Part shown: positions 1 through 8,471 of the stretch, piece after piece | Layout of the letters: each line of letters begins with the position of its first letter | Numbering within the stretch: the first letter of the stretch is position 1 | NCBI RefSeq assembly: GCF_000429785.1 | Contig: NZ_KE386952.1 | Coordinates: 334,917-398,916, forward strand | Reading direction: 5' to 3' | Source: Chitinibacter tainanensis DSM 15459 | GTDB lineage: Bacteria > Pseudomonadota > Gammaproteobacteria > Burkholderiales > Chitinibacteraceae | DNA length: 64,000 nt | Translations under genes and position numbers: made by a program | The notes under the pieces: generated by a model | Databases searched by the model: none | Told to the model about the DNA's origin: nothing | What the model saw: the letters and a program-made list of their open reading frames with translations, nothing else

Positions 1-94
1 CCAGCCACATACCCTACCGATCCAGTGAAAGCCGGCAAGTCCGCGGCAAACCCGCTATGCTGGGCAGATCTGCTGTCTTGCGCTGGAGCCCGCC

Positions 95-1513
95 ATGAGC
101 AATCACCCCGCCTTCGATGCCAAATACGCCGCCGGCCGCGCCCTGCGCGACACAACCGCCCGCGGTAGCCATCATCACCCCGGCAATCTGGAGCGCGACC
201 CGGTGCAGCTCTTGAAGCAATCCAGCCAAGGGCGAGTGCAAAGGCTGGTGCCGCTGCGCTATGGGCGAATGCTGACCTCGCCCTTTGCCTTTTACCGCGG
301 CAGCGCCATCATTCAGGCGCACGATCTGGCCGGCACGCCGCACAGTGGCATTTATCAACAGATTTGCGGCGATTGCCATCTGATGAATTTCGGCGGCTTT
401 GCCACCCCCGAGCGCAATCTGATCTTTGATCTGAATGATTTTGACGAAACCCACCCCGGCCCATGGGAATGGGATGTAAAACGGCTGGCGGCCAGCTTTG
501 CCCTCGCCGCCGACCACATCGGCTGCCATCAGGACAAGATTGATGACATTGTTTATGCCGGCATCCGCAGCTATCAAAGCCACCTCGCCGATTACGCCGA
601 GCTACCGGCTCTGTCGCTGTGGTACGAGAAAATCAGCTTCGCCGATCTGCGCGAAGACGCTACCGACCCCGATGCCGCCACCCTACTGGACGGCCTGATC
701 GCCAAAGCCGGCAAACGCACCAATGAACTGCTGCTGCCGAAAATGAGCCAGAAGCAGCAAGGCCGCTGGATCATGAACGACAATCCGCCCAATTTATTTC
801 ATATCCACGGCGATAACCGCCTATTCGACGAAGATGACAACTGGCTCTCGCTGGGCAATTGGCATACGCTGGCCGACGGCCTGATCGAGAGCTATCGCAC
901 CACGCTCAGTTATAGCCACCAGCAATTGCTAGGCTATTTTTATCCACAGGATATGGCCTTTAAAGTCGTTGGGGTTGGCAGTGTGGGTACACGGTGTCTG
1001 GTCTTGCTGCTGGCCGATGATTGCGACAACCCGCTGTTTTTGCAGATTAAAGAAGCCGTGCCCTCGGTGCTGGCGCAATTTAGCCCCAGCCCCACCTGCA
1101 GCTTTACGCATCAGGGCCAGCGCGTGGTGACCGGGCAGCGCGTGATGCAAGCCGCGAGCGATTATTTTCTTGGTTGGGGTACTGGCCCGTTTGGCCGGCA
1201 TTTTTACTTCCGCCAGCTGCGCGATATGAAGGTCGCAGTGGAGCTCGAAACGCTAGATGGCGATTTATTACAGCATTACGCCCGCCTGTGCGGGCGCGCC
1301 CTCGCCCGCTCGCACGCCCGCGCCGGCGGCCAAGGCGCGCAAATCAGCGGTTATCTGGGGCGCAATGATCGCTTTGCCAGCGCACTGGTCGATTACGCGC
1401 AAAGCTATCGCGCGCAAGTCGAGCGCGACTACCAGCAGTTTCGCAGCGCCTGCCAGCGCGGCGAATTGCCGGCGCAAACCGAAGCCGACTTTGGGGCCGA
1501 TTTTCGGCTTTAA
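95..1513 (+). CDS. DUF2252 family protein
   Basis: A 472-residue soluble protein without signal peptide. It carries the hallmark blocks of the DUF2252 family: an RGS segment after SPFAFY (residues 62-70), GDCHLMNFG (92-100) and FDLNDFDE (111-118) followed by GPWEWDVKRL. The family is uncharacterised; its GDxHxxNFG and DxND blocks recall the catalytic and metal sites of aminoglycoside-phosphotransferase-like kinases, so a small-molecule kinase is a reasonable inference but not shown. The ATG is preceded by GGAG with a six-base spacer. It stands alone, with 167 bases before the next gene. Family assignment is confident; function is unknown. Confidence 0.85.
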   Translation: MSNHPAFDAKYAAGRALRDTTARGSHHHPGNLERDPVQLLKQSSQGRVQRLVPLRYGRMLTSPFAFYRGSAIIQAHDLAGTPHSGIYQQICGDCHLMNFGGFATPERNLIFDLNDFDETHPGPWEWDVKRLAASFALAADHIGCHQDKIDDIVYAGIRSYQSHLADYAELPALSLWYEKISFADLREDATDPDAATLLDGLIAKAGKRTNELLLPKMSQKQQGRWIMNDNPPNLFHIHGDNRLFDEDDNWLSLGNWHTLADGLIESYRTTLSYSHQQLLGYFYPQDMAFKVVGVGSVGTRCLVLLLADDCDNPLFLQIKEAVPSVLAQFSPSPTCSFTHQGQRVVTGQRVMQAASDYFLGWGTGPFGRHFYFRQLRDMKVAVELETLDGDLLQHYARLCGRALARSHARAGGQGAQISGYLGRNDRFASALVDYAQSYRAQVERDYQQFRSACQRGELPAQTEADFGADFRL

Positions 1514-1680
1514 ATCCACCCCCTGCTAGATGCAGTGAGGCAGTTCACGATGCAAGTTTTCGACAAGCGGCAGGTAAAGATCGGACATTCAACGACCCTA
1601 GATGGGCTTTTACAGTGGGGATGTGTGGCCATCCGGCCATGCTGAATAAGCGGCACAGACCGCCCACTGGAGTGAGAGCC

Positions 1681-2865
1681 ATGCCAACGCATCAACATAT
1701 ACCCCCGTGCAGTATTAAACCTAAAACCAGTCCAATCAAAACCTTTATAAATATACCCGTATCTTTCATCGCAGCTAGCTTACTAGCTCTAGGCAACGCA
1801 GCATCTGCGGAGTCTAGTCCAGCAATTTGCGCCAATTATTGGCAAACCGATCAGGCTTACCATGCAGGCGATGTGCGTAGCCATCTTGGCCGTAATTATC
1901 GAGCCAACTGGTGGACGCAAGCCATGCGCCCCGATCGAGCAGCCAGCCGCAGCGAATGGCAAGATTTAGGCCCTTGCCAGTACCCTGCCCATAGCGTGAT
2001 CACACTGCGCGGTGATCAGCTCACACCCATCACAGGTCCAGCTATGCAGATTGGCACGCACTATCGGGTGCATATTCTGCTGCCCGCTAACTATCAGCCG
2101 GATCGGGCTTACTCGACACTGTATGTGGCAGATTGGAGCTGGCTAGGGGAGCGTAGCAGTATGCAAGACTTGCTTCGCATATATGAGCAACGTGAAGTCC
2201 CCCTCTCGGAACTGCGTAGCGTGCCCGAGCAAATTACTGCCGCCGAGGCCGCAGGTGAGGCCTCGCCAGTCATCGTGATCGGGCTCGAATGCCCCGATGA
2301 CCTGCTCGCCTGCCAGATTCGCCGCGAGCGGGATTTCACGCCCAACAGCTGGGCGCCAGAAGAAGACTACATTCGCGGTGTATTGTGGCCGGAATTGCCA
2401 GCCGGTCTAACCATTAGCGGTGGCGGTGAGGCATTTGGCCGATTTCTGCGTGAAACCGTGATACCACACGTTGAACAACGCTTTCGCGTTGATCCAAAGC
2501 AGCGAGGTTGGCTGGGCACTTCTCTAAGCGGTTTATGGGGGCTTAGCCAACTCAATCAACGCTCACGGCTATTTAGTCATTACCTGCTCAATAGCCCATC
2601 ACTGTGGTATGCCGATGGCGCGGTGCTCACAGAATTGACAGTCCAATCTCCAGTGAATTTACGGGGTATCCGCACGGTTTATCTCAGTAGCGGCAGCGAA
2701 GAAGCCGCCGAACAGCCCTTGCTGGATTTGCTGGGTGCACAATTACGGGAAAAACAGATTCCCACTGAACAGCGCACCCTGCCAGCAGCCACCCATCTTT
2801 CCGCCCCCAGCAGCGCCACCCGCATCGGCCTGCCATTGGTTTATCCTGCTAGCAGTGCGCCCTAA
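1681..2865 (+). CDS. Secreted esterase with N-terminal chitin-binding-like module
   Basis: The ATG at 1681 is chosen over the in-frame ATG at 1615 because GGAGTGAG lies just upstream and a signal peptide (about residues 20-43) follows. The mature N-terminus (about 50-99) has the aromatic pattern of CBM5/12 chitin-binding modules: YW, AYxxGD, NYRANWWTQ, and a closing W before a Cys. The remainder is an alpha/beta hydrolase of the putative esterase (esterase D-like) family, with nucleophile elbow GTSLSG (Ser about 281) and a downstream LNSPSLWY block typical of Fes/enterochelin-esterase-like folds; the likely catalytic His is in the ATHLSAP segment. Likely periplasmic or extracellular. Substrate unknown; the binding module suggests chitin-associated acyl groups, which is inference. 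Confidence 0.8.
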   Translation: MPTHQHIPPCSIKPKTSPIKTFINIPVSFIAASLLALGNAASAESSPAICANYWQTDQAYHAGDVRSHLGRNYRANWWTQAMRPDRAASRSEWQDLGPCQYPAHSVITLRGDQLTPITGPAMQIGTHYRVHILLPANYQPDRAYSTLYVADWSWLGERSSMQDLLRIYEQREVPLSELRSVPEQITAAEAAGEASPVIVIGLECPDDLLACQIRRERDFTPNSWAPEEDYIRGVLWPELPAGLTISGGGEAFGRFLRETVIPHVEQRFRVDPKQRGWLGTSLSGLWGLSQLNQRSRLFSHYLLNSPSLWYADGAVLTELTVQSPVNLRGIRTVYLSSGSEEAAEQPLLDLLGAQLREKQIPTEQRTLPAATHLSAPSSATRIGLPLVYPASSAP

Positions 2866-3147
2866 CTGGGCACACGCACTCCGCTAGGGTCGCAGTTTTG
2901 TGGCCCTAGCCAGTCGTCTGGGCTCTCAATAGCTGGAAGGATGAGCATAGGCGAGGCTTCGGCAACCCAGCATCCGGCACGATTGTGCGATGGCCGCGTG
3001 GAAAAATATTCGTTCAAGGACCATAGGCCCGATTCCATGCACACTCTAAGTGCAAAGAAAATACGCAGGAGGAAAGGGTAAATTGGCGCCTTTGCATTCG
3101 CAGGGCGGCCCCCTAAGATGAGAGTGACTCTCGCTCCGGGTACAACA

Positions 3148-4161
3148 ATGCGAACTGTTTTTCTGGCTCTGTTAATGTGCTGTACGACGGCGCAAGCGGA
3201 TTGGGCGCCCGTGCAAGCCACGGTGGATGGTAAGGCCCAGCGCTATACCCCGCTGGCAAAAGCCCAAAACCCATGGCGGATTTGCGCCTTGTTACCCCAA
3301 GGCAAAGATAAATTCTGGTGGGGTGTCTCGTGGGGGCTGGCACAACAAGCGGCCCAAGTTGGCGTCAAAATTGGCATCTATCAAGCCGGCGGCTACGATC
3401 AGCCGCAACGCCAGAAAGCTCAGTTTGAAGAATGCCTACAGCTGGGCGCCCAGGCGATTATTCTGGCCACCATCGATAGCGCCGATATTTCGCCGCAGAT
3501 CACCAAGGCCAGCCAGCAAGGTGTACCCGTCATTGATCTAACCAATCAAAATGATCATCCGCAGATCAGCGCTCACGTTTACAGCAGCACCCAAGCCATG
3601 GCCCAAATGGCCGCCAATTACCTGCTAGCCAGCACCACGGGCAAAAAACCCGTGGTGGGCTGGTTGCCCGGGCCACTGAATGCGCAATGGGTAAAAAAGG
3701 CCGAAACTGGGCTGCAACGCAGCCTGCCGGCCGAGAAAGCGCAGGTCGTTCACGGTGGCTACGCCCCAACCGATCTGAGCTCGCAAATGACGCAGTTACG
3801 CGCCCTGCTGGCCCGCGCACAGCCGGATTTTTTGCTCCTGAACGCCGTTGCCGCCGAAGCCGCGGCACGGCTGATGCCGCATCAACCCGTGGCGGTGCCC
3901 ATCGTGGCGTATTACAGCAATGAGGGCGTACTGAATGCGCTCGCGCACAGTAAAATCAAAGCCGCCGTCACGAGCTCGCCGGTAATTGAGGCGAGGATTA
4001 GCGTGGATCTGGCCGTGCGGGTGCTGGAGAAAAAACCCTACCCGCGAGTGGTTAATCCGCCGATCACGCTGCTAACGCCGGAAAATGTACAGCAATTCAA
4101 CCGCAGCCAACTCAATGCGCCAGAGCAGCAATGGTTTATTGCCCGTCCGCTGCCGAAATAA
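3148..4161 (+). CDS. TorT-like periplasmic substrate-binding protein
   Basis: A periplasmic type-1 binding-protein fold (LacI/ribose-binding class) with signal peptide MRTVFLALLMCCTTAQA. The sequence follows TorT, the TMAO-sensing periplasmic partner of the TorS kinase: WRICALLPQGKDKFWWG near the mature N-terminus, then an AIILATIDSADIS block and VIDLTNQND. The ATG at 3148 is preferred over 3118 because it begins exactly at the signal peptide; neither has a strong Shine-Dalgarno sequence. No TorS, TorR or TMAO reductase gene lies nearby, so it may serve another sensor kinase or ABC system. It is followed after 49 bases by a cupin gene. Confidence 0.75.
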   Translation: MRTVFLALLMCCTTAQADWAPVQATVDGKAQRYTPLAKAQNPWRICALLPQGKDKFWWGVSWGLAQQAAQVGVKIGIYQAGGYDQPQRQKAQFEECLQLGAQAIILATIDSADISPQITKASQQGVPVIDLTNQNDHPQISAHVYSSTQAMAQMAANYLLASTTGKKPVVGWLPGPLNAQWVKKAETGLQRSLPAEKAQVVHGGYAPTDLSSQMTQLRALLARAQPDFLLLNAVAAEAAARLMPHQPVAVPIVAYYSNEGVLNALAHSKIKAAVTSSPVIEARISVDLAVRVLEKKPYPRVVNPPITLLTPENVQQFNRSQLNAPEQQWFIARPLPK

Positions 4162-4210
4162 GCCCAGCTGGCTGACCCAATCATCTAGCAACAGTGCAGG
4201 CGCCCCAACA

Positions 4211-4609
4211 ATGCTGAACAACCAGATTCCCACAACAAATAATCCTTCCCCAGTTCCAAGCCCACGGCCGGCCAGCCCCGCCGCGTCTAGCCTGAGTGGT
4301 AATCTGTTTGCGGCGGCCGCGCCGCCCGCCAGTGGCGAGCTATTTAGCGTCTTGCTGGAGCGGCCAGATTTATTGATTGAGCGCATCGTCAGCTCAGATC
4401 AACTCAGCCCCACGCTGTATTGCCAAACGCAAGACGAATGGGTGGTGCTGCTGCAGGGGGAAGCCAGTGTGCAGTTGGGCGCTGAGCGCCTGCAGTTGCA
4501 GGCCGGCGATTATCTGTTTATCCCGGCGCAAACGCCGCATCAGGTGCTCGCAACCAGCGCGGGTGCGCTGTGGCTGGCGATTCATCATGGACCGCGCGGG
4601 GCGGCGTGA
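4211..4609 (+). CDS. Cupin-domain protein
   Basis: About 132 residues. The N-terminal 40 are Pro/Ser/Ala-rich and look disordered. The remainder is a single small cupin barrel: EWVVLLQGEASVQ (motif 1) and LQAGDYLFIPAQTPHQV (motif 2), ending with WLAIHHG. The His of TPHQV and the Glu of motif 1 are candidate metal ligands. The start at 4211 is chosen because the longer open frame begins inside the preceding gene, and this ATG lies 49 bases after its stop. The function of such stand-alone cupins is usually unknown. Confidence 0.75.
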   Translation: MLNNQIPTTNNPSPVPSPRPASPAASSLSGNLFAAAAPPASGELFSVLLERPDLLIERIVSSDQLSPTLYCQTQDEWVVLLQGEASVQLGAERLQLQAGDYLFIPAQTPHQVLATSAGALWLAIHHGPRGAA

Positions 4610-4638
4610 ATATCACCACGCCAGCCGGCTAAGCTTAC

Positions 4639-4687
4639 AGGTATATCGTCAAAAGCATTATTTGAATTAGTCTACAATTAAATACCC
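4639..4687. repeat. 49-nt palindromic repeat, copy 1
   Basis: Begins AGGTATATCG and ends AAATACCC, exactly 49 nt from (A)GGTAT to ATACCC, with an AT-rich centre. It lies in the gap between the cupin and SIS genes. It is a diverged copy of the family seen throughout the window. Confidence 0.6.
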
Positions 4688-4800
4688 ACAGCAGGTATTT
4701 TAACAAAGCCAGCGGCAGCACCACCGCAGGCCTGCGCCCGCTAGGCAAAGCAGCTGCAGCGGCGTAGCGTAATGCGCAGAGATCAACGCTTGGAGCCGCT

Positions 4801-5541
4801 ATGTCTAGCTACGCCTCAGAATACCTCAACACGGTCACCGCTCTGCTGCAGCGGGTGCAGGATGAACAACTGCCCCAGCTAGAGGCCGCCGCCGCGCGCA
4901 TTGCCGCCTGCATTGCCAGCGGTGGGCTGTGGCATGTGTTTGGTAGCGGCCATTCGCAGCTACTGGCCGCCGAGCTGTTTTACCGCGCGGGCGGCCTCGT
5001 GCCGGTGAATGCGATTCTGGATTTACCGCTATCGGTGATGGTGAACGCGCGCCGCTCAACGTGGCTGGAGCGGGTGCCCGGCTATGCCGAGCAATTGCTG
5101 CAGGATGAACCGGTCAGCGCCGGTGATGTGGTGCTGGTGATTTCCAACTCGGGCCGCAATGCCGTGCCGATCGAAGTGGCACTGGCCGCCAAAGCGCGCG
5201 GGGCAACGGTGTTTGCGCTCACGGCGGTGGATTTTTCGCGCCGGGTCAGCTCGCGCCACCCCAGCGGCTATAAGCTGCTCGACTGCGCCGAGATCGTGTT
5301 TGACAACTACGGCGTTGATGGCGATGCCGTGGTGCAGATCCCCGGCTGCGCCAGTGCGGTGGCCGCCACCTCTACCGTGGTGGGCAGCGCATTGTTGCAA
5401 GCGCTGGCCGCAGCGACCGTGGCGCAATTACAGCAAACTGGCCACGCAGCCCCGGTCTGGCAAAGCGCCAATGCCGAAGGTGGCGAGACCCAAAATGCCG
5501 CCCACCTCGCCCAGTATCAGGGCCGGATTAAGCGGCTATAG
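4801..5541 (+). CDS. SIS-domain sugar isomerase/phosphosugar-binding protein
   Basis: A 246-residue cytoplasmic protein with one SIS (sugar isomerase) fold, resembling the UPF0309 group. Visible landmarks are WHVFGSGHSQLLAAELFYRAGG (shown in part: FGSGHSQLL, about 42-50), VVLVISNSGRNAVPIE (phosphosugar-binding serines) and a C-terminal EGGETQN. Such proteins bind phosphorylated hexosamines or related sugars as isomerases, or as etherases in the MurQ group. TTGGAG precedes the ATG. It is followed at two bases by a small membrane protein gene. No N-acetylmuramic-acid or glucosamine pathway gene is adjacent, so the substrate is open. Confidence 0.8.
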   Translation: MSSYASEYLNTVTALLQRVQDEQLPQLEAAAARIAACIASGGLWHVFGSGHSQLLAAELFYRAGGLVPVNAILDLPLSVMVNARRSTWLERVPGYAEQLLQDEPVSAGDVVLVISNSGRNAVPIEVALAAKARGATVFALTAVDFSRRVSSRHPSGYKLLDCAEIVFDNYGVDGDAVVQIPGCASAVAATSTVVGSALLQALAAATVAQLQQTGHAAPVWQSANAEGGETQNAAHLAQYQGRIKRL

Positions 5542-5543
5542 CC

Positions 5544-5888
5544 ATGCGCTACCCTCGCCTACTGCGCTGGCTACAAGGTGCGGCGGTGATCCTGCCGTTG
5601 CTGTATCTGCTGGGCGGCGCCATCGTGCTGCTGCTATTTTATCGTACCCCGCCCGATGGTCTGGGCAATCTGTTTATCTTTTTATATACACTGCCGCTGG
5701 CGCTATTGGGGCATAGGCTGTGGCCGGGGCAGTTTCCCTTTATGCCCGGCGGCTATTATCTAGCGCATACGCTGTACTTTATCCCCAGCGTTTTGCTGCT
5801 GGCGGGGCTGCTGTGGCTGGCTTTGCGCGCACTGGCGCGATGGCTGGCACGCGGCCCATCTCACGCACAGCCCGGCAATCAGCAATAA
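5544..5888 (+). CDS. Small integral membrane protein, unknown
   Basis: 114 residues with about three hydrophobic segments (roughly residues 10-32, 42-58 and 75-95). It starts two bases after the SIS gene stop, which suggests co-transcription and translational coupling. I do not recognise a family. Its stop lies directly beside a GC-rich hairpin. Confidence 0.6.
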   Translation: MRYPRLLRWLQGAAVILPLLYLLGGAIVLLLFYRTPPDGLGNLFIFLYTLPLALLGHRLWPGQFPFMPGGYYLAHTLYFIPSVLLLAGLLWLALRALARWLARGPSHAQPGNQQ

Positions 5889-5916
5889 AAAACCCGCTCG
5901 ATGCCCCGAGCGGGTT
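5885..5916 (-). terminator. Intrinsic terminator downstream of sugE-like gene
   Basis: Ten-base-pair stem AACCCGCTCG/CGAGCGGGTT with a six-base loop. The A-run on the plus strand gives a T-run after the hairpin in the minus direction, fitting the convergent sugE-like gene. It may also slow transcription arriving from the plus strand. Confidence 0.75.
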
Positions 5917-5948
5917 CAGTCTGCTTTCGCCTACGATTCTGCGGCGCT

Positions 5949-6266
5949 TTAGCTGGCGAGCTTCAAACCCATCACGCCGGCCACGATCAAGGTCAGGCAA
6001 GCAATGCGCGCGGCATTAAGCGGATCGCCAAACCAGATAATCCCGCCTATCGTCACCCCCACTGCGCCAAGGCCAGTCCAGATCGCGTAAGCGGTACCGG
6101 CCGGAATATCTTTCATTGCCCACGAGAGCAGGCCCATATTCAGAAACGACAGCAATACCGAGCCCAGCATCAGCCAGCGGCTAGGGTAAATCTGTACCAG
6201 CTTGAGCGACAGCGCCCAGATAATTTCAGTAAAAACGGCAAAAGCCAGAATCAGCCAACCTGACAT
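5949..6266 (-). CDS. sugE: SMR-family guanidinium/quaternary ammonium exporter (SugE/Gdx-like)
   Basis: 105 residues with four transmembrane helices typical of small multidrug resistance proteins. The conserved membrane glutamate is in FTEIIWALS of helix 1. The stretch GTAYAIWTGLGAVG and the WFGDPLNAARI segment follow the SugE/Gdx branch, whose characterised members are dual-topology proton/guanidinium antiporters. The ATG at 6266 is preferred over the GTG three bases upstream because AGGAGG sits five bases before it. The leader contains strong secondary structure (see separate entry). It is transcribed alone on the minus strand. Confidence 0.85.
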   Translation of the reverse strand: MSGWLILAFAVFTEIIWALSLKLVQIYPSRWLMLGSVLLSFLNMGLLSWAMKDIPAGTAYAIWTGLGAVGVTIGGIIWFGDPLNAARIACLTLIVAGVMGLKLAS

Positions 6267-6270
6267 CACA

Positions 6271-6360
6271 ACCTCCTACGGGGCCTTGAACAACGGGCTC
6301 GGAAGGTCGAGGCTGCCGGAAACCCGCAAGAGGCAGCGGCCGGCATTATCGCCGGCCGCT
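6271..6360 (-). promoter_or_regulatory. Structured leader upstream of sugE-like gene
   Basis: In the minus direction the leader first forms a perfect ten-base-pair hairpin (6335-6360, stem AGCGGCCGGC, loop GATAAT). Two alternatives follow: GCUGCC/GGCAGC around GCGGGUUUCC, or CUCG/CGAG around ACCUUC. AGGAGG and the ATG come next. SugE/Gdx genes are often controlled by guanidine riboswitches. The GGGUUUCCG and UUCCGAG pieces faintly recall guanidine-I (ykkC) blocks, but the consensus is not met. No T-run follows, so any control would act at translation. Confidence 0.35.
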
Positions 6361-6427
6361 ACGGGCGGGGCAAGCATGTCAGGCGGGTAAAAATACCATT
6401 CGGCGCATCAATTCAAGCACTTAGCCG

Positions 6428-7153
6428 TCAGCGCCGGTAGTTGTAAAAGCCATCATAAATCCGGCCGGTGCGGTCAAAATTGCAGCTATAGGTCAAGTTA
6501 CGTGACCCACCCTGCACAAAAATCACCTGCCCATCGCCGGTTAAGTTACGGCCATTCAGATTGGTGCTAAACAGGCTAAGCGATTTCACTGCGCCATGAT
6601 CATCATCCAGATGGCGCTGCAAGACCTGACTGCATTCCTGCCGCAGATATTGCGTATCGCTCAGCGGATTACCGCCAGTGCCAGCGGCGTAGCTCTCGCG
6701 TTTCTGGTTTTGCGCCAGCTCGCTGTCGCTGGGCTTTTCGTTGGCCTTATCGCCGTTTTTATTGCCACTCATCATCGCGGCCAATGCCACCAGCCCGACC
6801 ACCCCCGCGCCGATCGCCAGCGCGCGGTCCCGTTTTTTGTGCGAATCATCTTTACCACCCAGCGCATCCTGACTCACATTCCAGCTCACCACTTCGCGAT
6901 ACCGCACTTTGCAGGTAAAGGCATGGTCTTTGCCATCGCGATTGGCGCGCACCCGGCCATTCAAATCATACGAATCCCAGCCGGTATCCTGCACATCGTC
7001 ATAGCGGGCATCGCTGTATTCATTGCCCCAATGCACAATCTTGTCATCACAATCGCGGCGGGCGCTCGATTCGTTGTATGCCAGTGCAGGGCTGGCAGTG
7101 CCTAACAAACTTGCAATCAGCAAGCCAATCAATACTGGGCGGGTCGTGGCCAT
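6428..7153 (-). CDS. Exported hypothetical protein with central membrane segment
   Basis: 241 residues. Signal peptide at 1-25, ending SPALA. An N-terminal domain contains paired cysteines (RRDCDDK and FTCKVRYREV). A hydrophobic segment follows at about 112-128 (RALAIGAGVVGLVALAAMM), then a polar linker, then a C-terminal domain with two cysteines (QECSQ, YSCNFD) and a Tyr/Arg tail. The two flanking domains share W/Y...C spacing, so an internal duplication is possible. I do not recognise a named family. Likely periplasmic and membrane-anchored. Transcribed alone from the minus strand. Confidence 0.65.
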   Translation of the reverse strand: MATTRPVLIGLLIASLLGTASPALAYNESSARRDCDDKIVHWGNEYSDARYDDVQDTGWDSYDLNGRVRANRDGKDHAFTCKVRYREVVSWNVSQDALGGKDDSHKKRDRALAIGAGVVGLVALAAMMSGNKNGDKANEKPSDSELAQNQKRESYAAGTGGNPLSDTQYLRQECSQVLQRHLDDDHGAVKSLSLFSTNLNGRNLTGDGQVIFVQGGSRNLTYSCNFDRTGRIYDGFYNYRR

Positions 7154-7332
7154 TGTCGTGCTCTCCAGGTGCTAGTTGATCATTTGCATGCGGGTGCATG
7201 TCATTCAAACTAGCAGACGGAGACAACAATTCGATGACATGCTGGCCAGGCGAGCGCTGAACAACCGCCAGTAGGTAGGCACTTGCGCGCCAGCAGCGCG
7301 AGGTGCACACGGCCACCTCATCCAAACAAAAG

Positions 7333-7381
7333 GGGTATAGCCACAAGAAGCTCTAAAATCAGAGCCTCTGTCGCTATACCC
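7333..7381. repeat. 49-nt palindromic repeat, copy 2
   Basis: GGGTATAGC at one end and GCTATACCC at the other pair perfectly (ten base pairs with the flanking G/C). An inner stem, GCTCT/AGAGC, lies in the middle. It sits in the gap between the exported hypothetical gene and the rsmB-like gene. Confidence 0.85.
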
Positions 7382-7403
7382 CATTTAGATCAAATAGCTT
7401 GCC

Positions 7404-8357
7404 TTATTTCAACCGACGCAATTTGGCAATAAAAAAGCCGTCATACACCTCATTGGGCAAAATCCGCCGCGCCAGCGCCACGGCCGCGGGCCAATCTTTG
7501 CCTTGCCAGTGCGTGATACCGGGCTGGGTATTGCTGATGGGCAATTCAATCGCTTCCAGCGTCACCGCATCGCCAAGACGATCGAGCACATAGGTCAGCA
7601 CCCCTTCGTTTTCTTCAGGGGCGAACGAGCAGGTGGAATACAGCACCAGCCCACCCGGCTTCACCGCCTGCAGCGCCGAGAGCAACAGCCGCTGCTGCTT
7701 TTTGCTGCATTCTTTCACCTTGGCCGGCGTCCAGTGGTTGAGGGTTTCCGGGTCATTCAGATCAAAGCGCGCCTCGGATGAACACGGCGCATCCAGCAAC
7801 ACCCGATCGAAGGTATCGGGCGTTTTGCTGCCGACCGCACGGCCATCATGCATATAGCAGCGGGCCATGGTGACGCCTTGCTCGTCCAGGTTGCGTTTCA
7901 GGCGGAAAAACCGATCTTTCACCGGCTCCACGGCCGACAGGCGACCGTCATTTTGCATCAGCGCGGCCAGTAGCGTGGTTTTACCACCGGGGGCGGCGGC
8001 CAGATCCAGCACCGCTTCACCGGCCTGCGGCGCAACCAGCAAGGCGGCCAGCTGGCTAGAGAGGTTTTGCAGATAGATTTCGCCCGCGTAAAACTCGGGA
8101 GTTTCGGTCAGCGCGCGCTTTTGTGCCGCCGGCACAATGGCGGCGGCCGGATAATAATCCACCGCCGTGAGCACAAAGCCCGCTGCGCGCAGACGCTCCA
8201 GCACTGCCGCCGGCTCGGCTTTGAGCGTATTCACCCGAAAAGCCACCGGCTTTTCACAGGCAAAGCTATCCATCACCGCCGGCAATTGCGCTGCCGGCAC
8301 AATTTGGGCCAGACGGGCCGCAAAAGCCTCTGGCAAAGAAAGTGTCGTCGTGGTCAT
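7404..8357 (-). CDS. RsmB/NOP-family RNA (cytosine-5) methyltransferase
   Basis: 317 residues. The AdoMet site DLAAAPGGKTTLLAALM (shown in part: AAAPGGKT, about 118-125) is motif I. Motif IV is LLDAPCSSEARF and motif VI is YSTCSFAPEENEGV; the two cysteines are the catalytic and release residues of RNA m5C methyltransferases. The protein lacks the N-terminal NusB-like domain of full RsmB, so it belongs to the shorter RsmF/RsmB-like group; the exact rRNA or tRNA target cannot be told. It starts near 8357 with a short 5' gap to the divergent lipoprotein gene. Confidence 0.85.
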   Translation of the reverse strand: MTTTTLSLPEAFAARLAQIVPAAQLPAVMDSFACEKPVAFRVNTLKAEPAAVLERLRAAGFVLTAVDYYPAAAIVPAAQKRALTETPEFYAGEIYLQNLSSQLAALLVAPQAGEAVLDLAAAPGGKTTLLAALMQNDGRLSAVEPVKDRFFRLKRNLDEQGVTMARCYMHDGRAVGSKTPDTFDRVLLDAPCSSEARFDLNDPETLNHWTPAKVKECSKKQQRLLLSALQAVKPGGLVLYSTCSFAPEENEGVLTYVLDRLGDAVTLEAIELPISNTQPGITHWQGKDWPAAVALARRILPNEVYDGFFIAKLRRLK

Positions 8358-8471
8358 GCCGGTATTGTAACTGTAAATCCGGCCTCGCTAGGCTGCCGGC
8401 TTGACGCGCGGCCCACACCGGCGCAGCATGGCGCCATCCTTGCAAACCTTGTCAATTACCGGAGCTTCAAT

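Noticed and set aside
1-94. Left edge ATACCC at 9-14 as part of another repeat
   Set aside because: Its partner would lie outside the window, so it cannot be tested here.
8067-8471. N-terminal extension of the cystatin-like lipoprotein gene
   Set aside because: The extension is antisense to rsmB and would hide the lipobox; the ATG at 8472 with GGAG is better.
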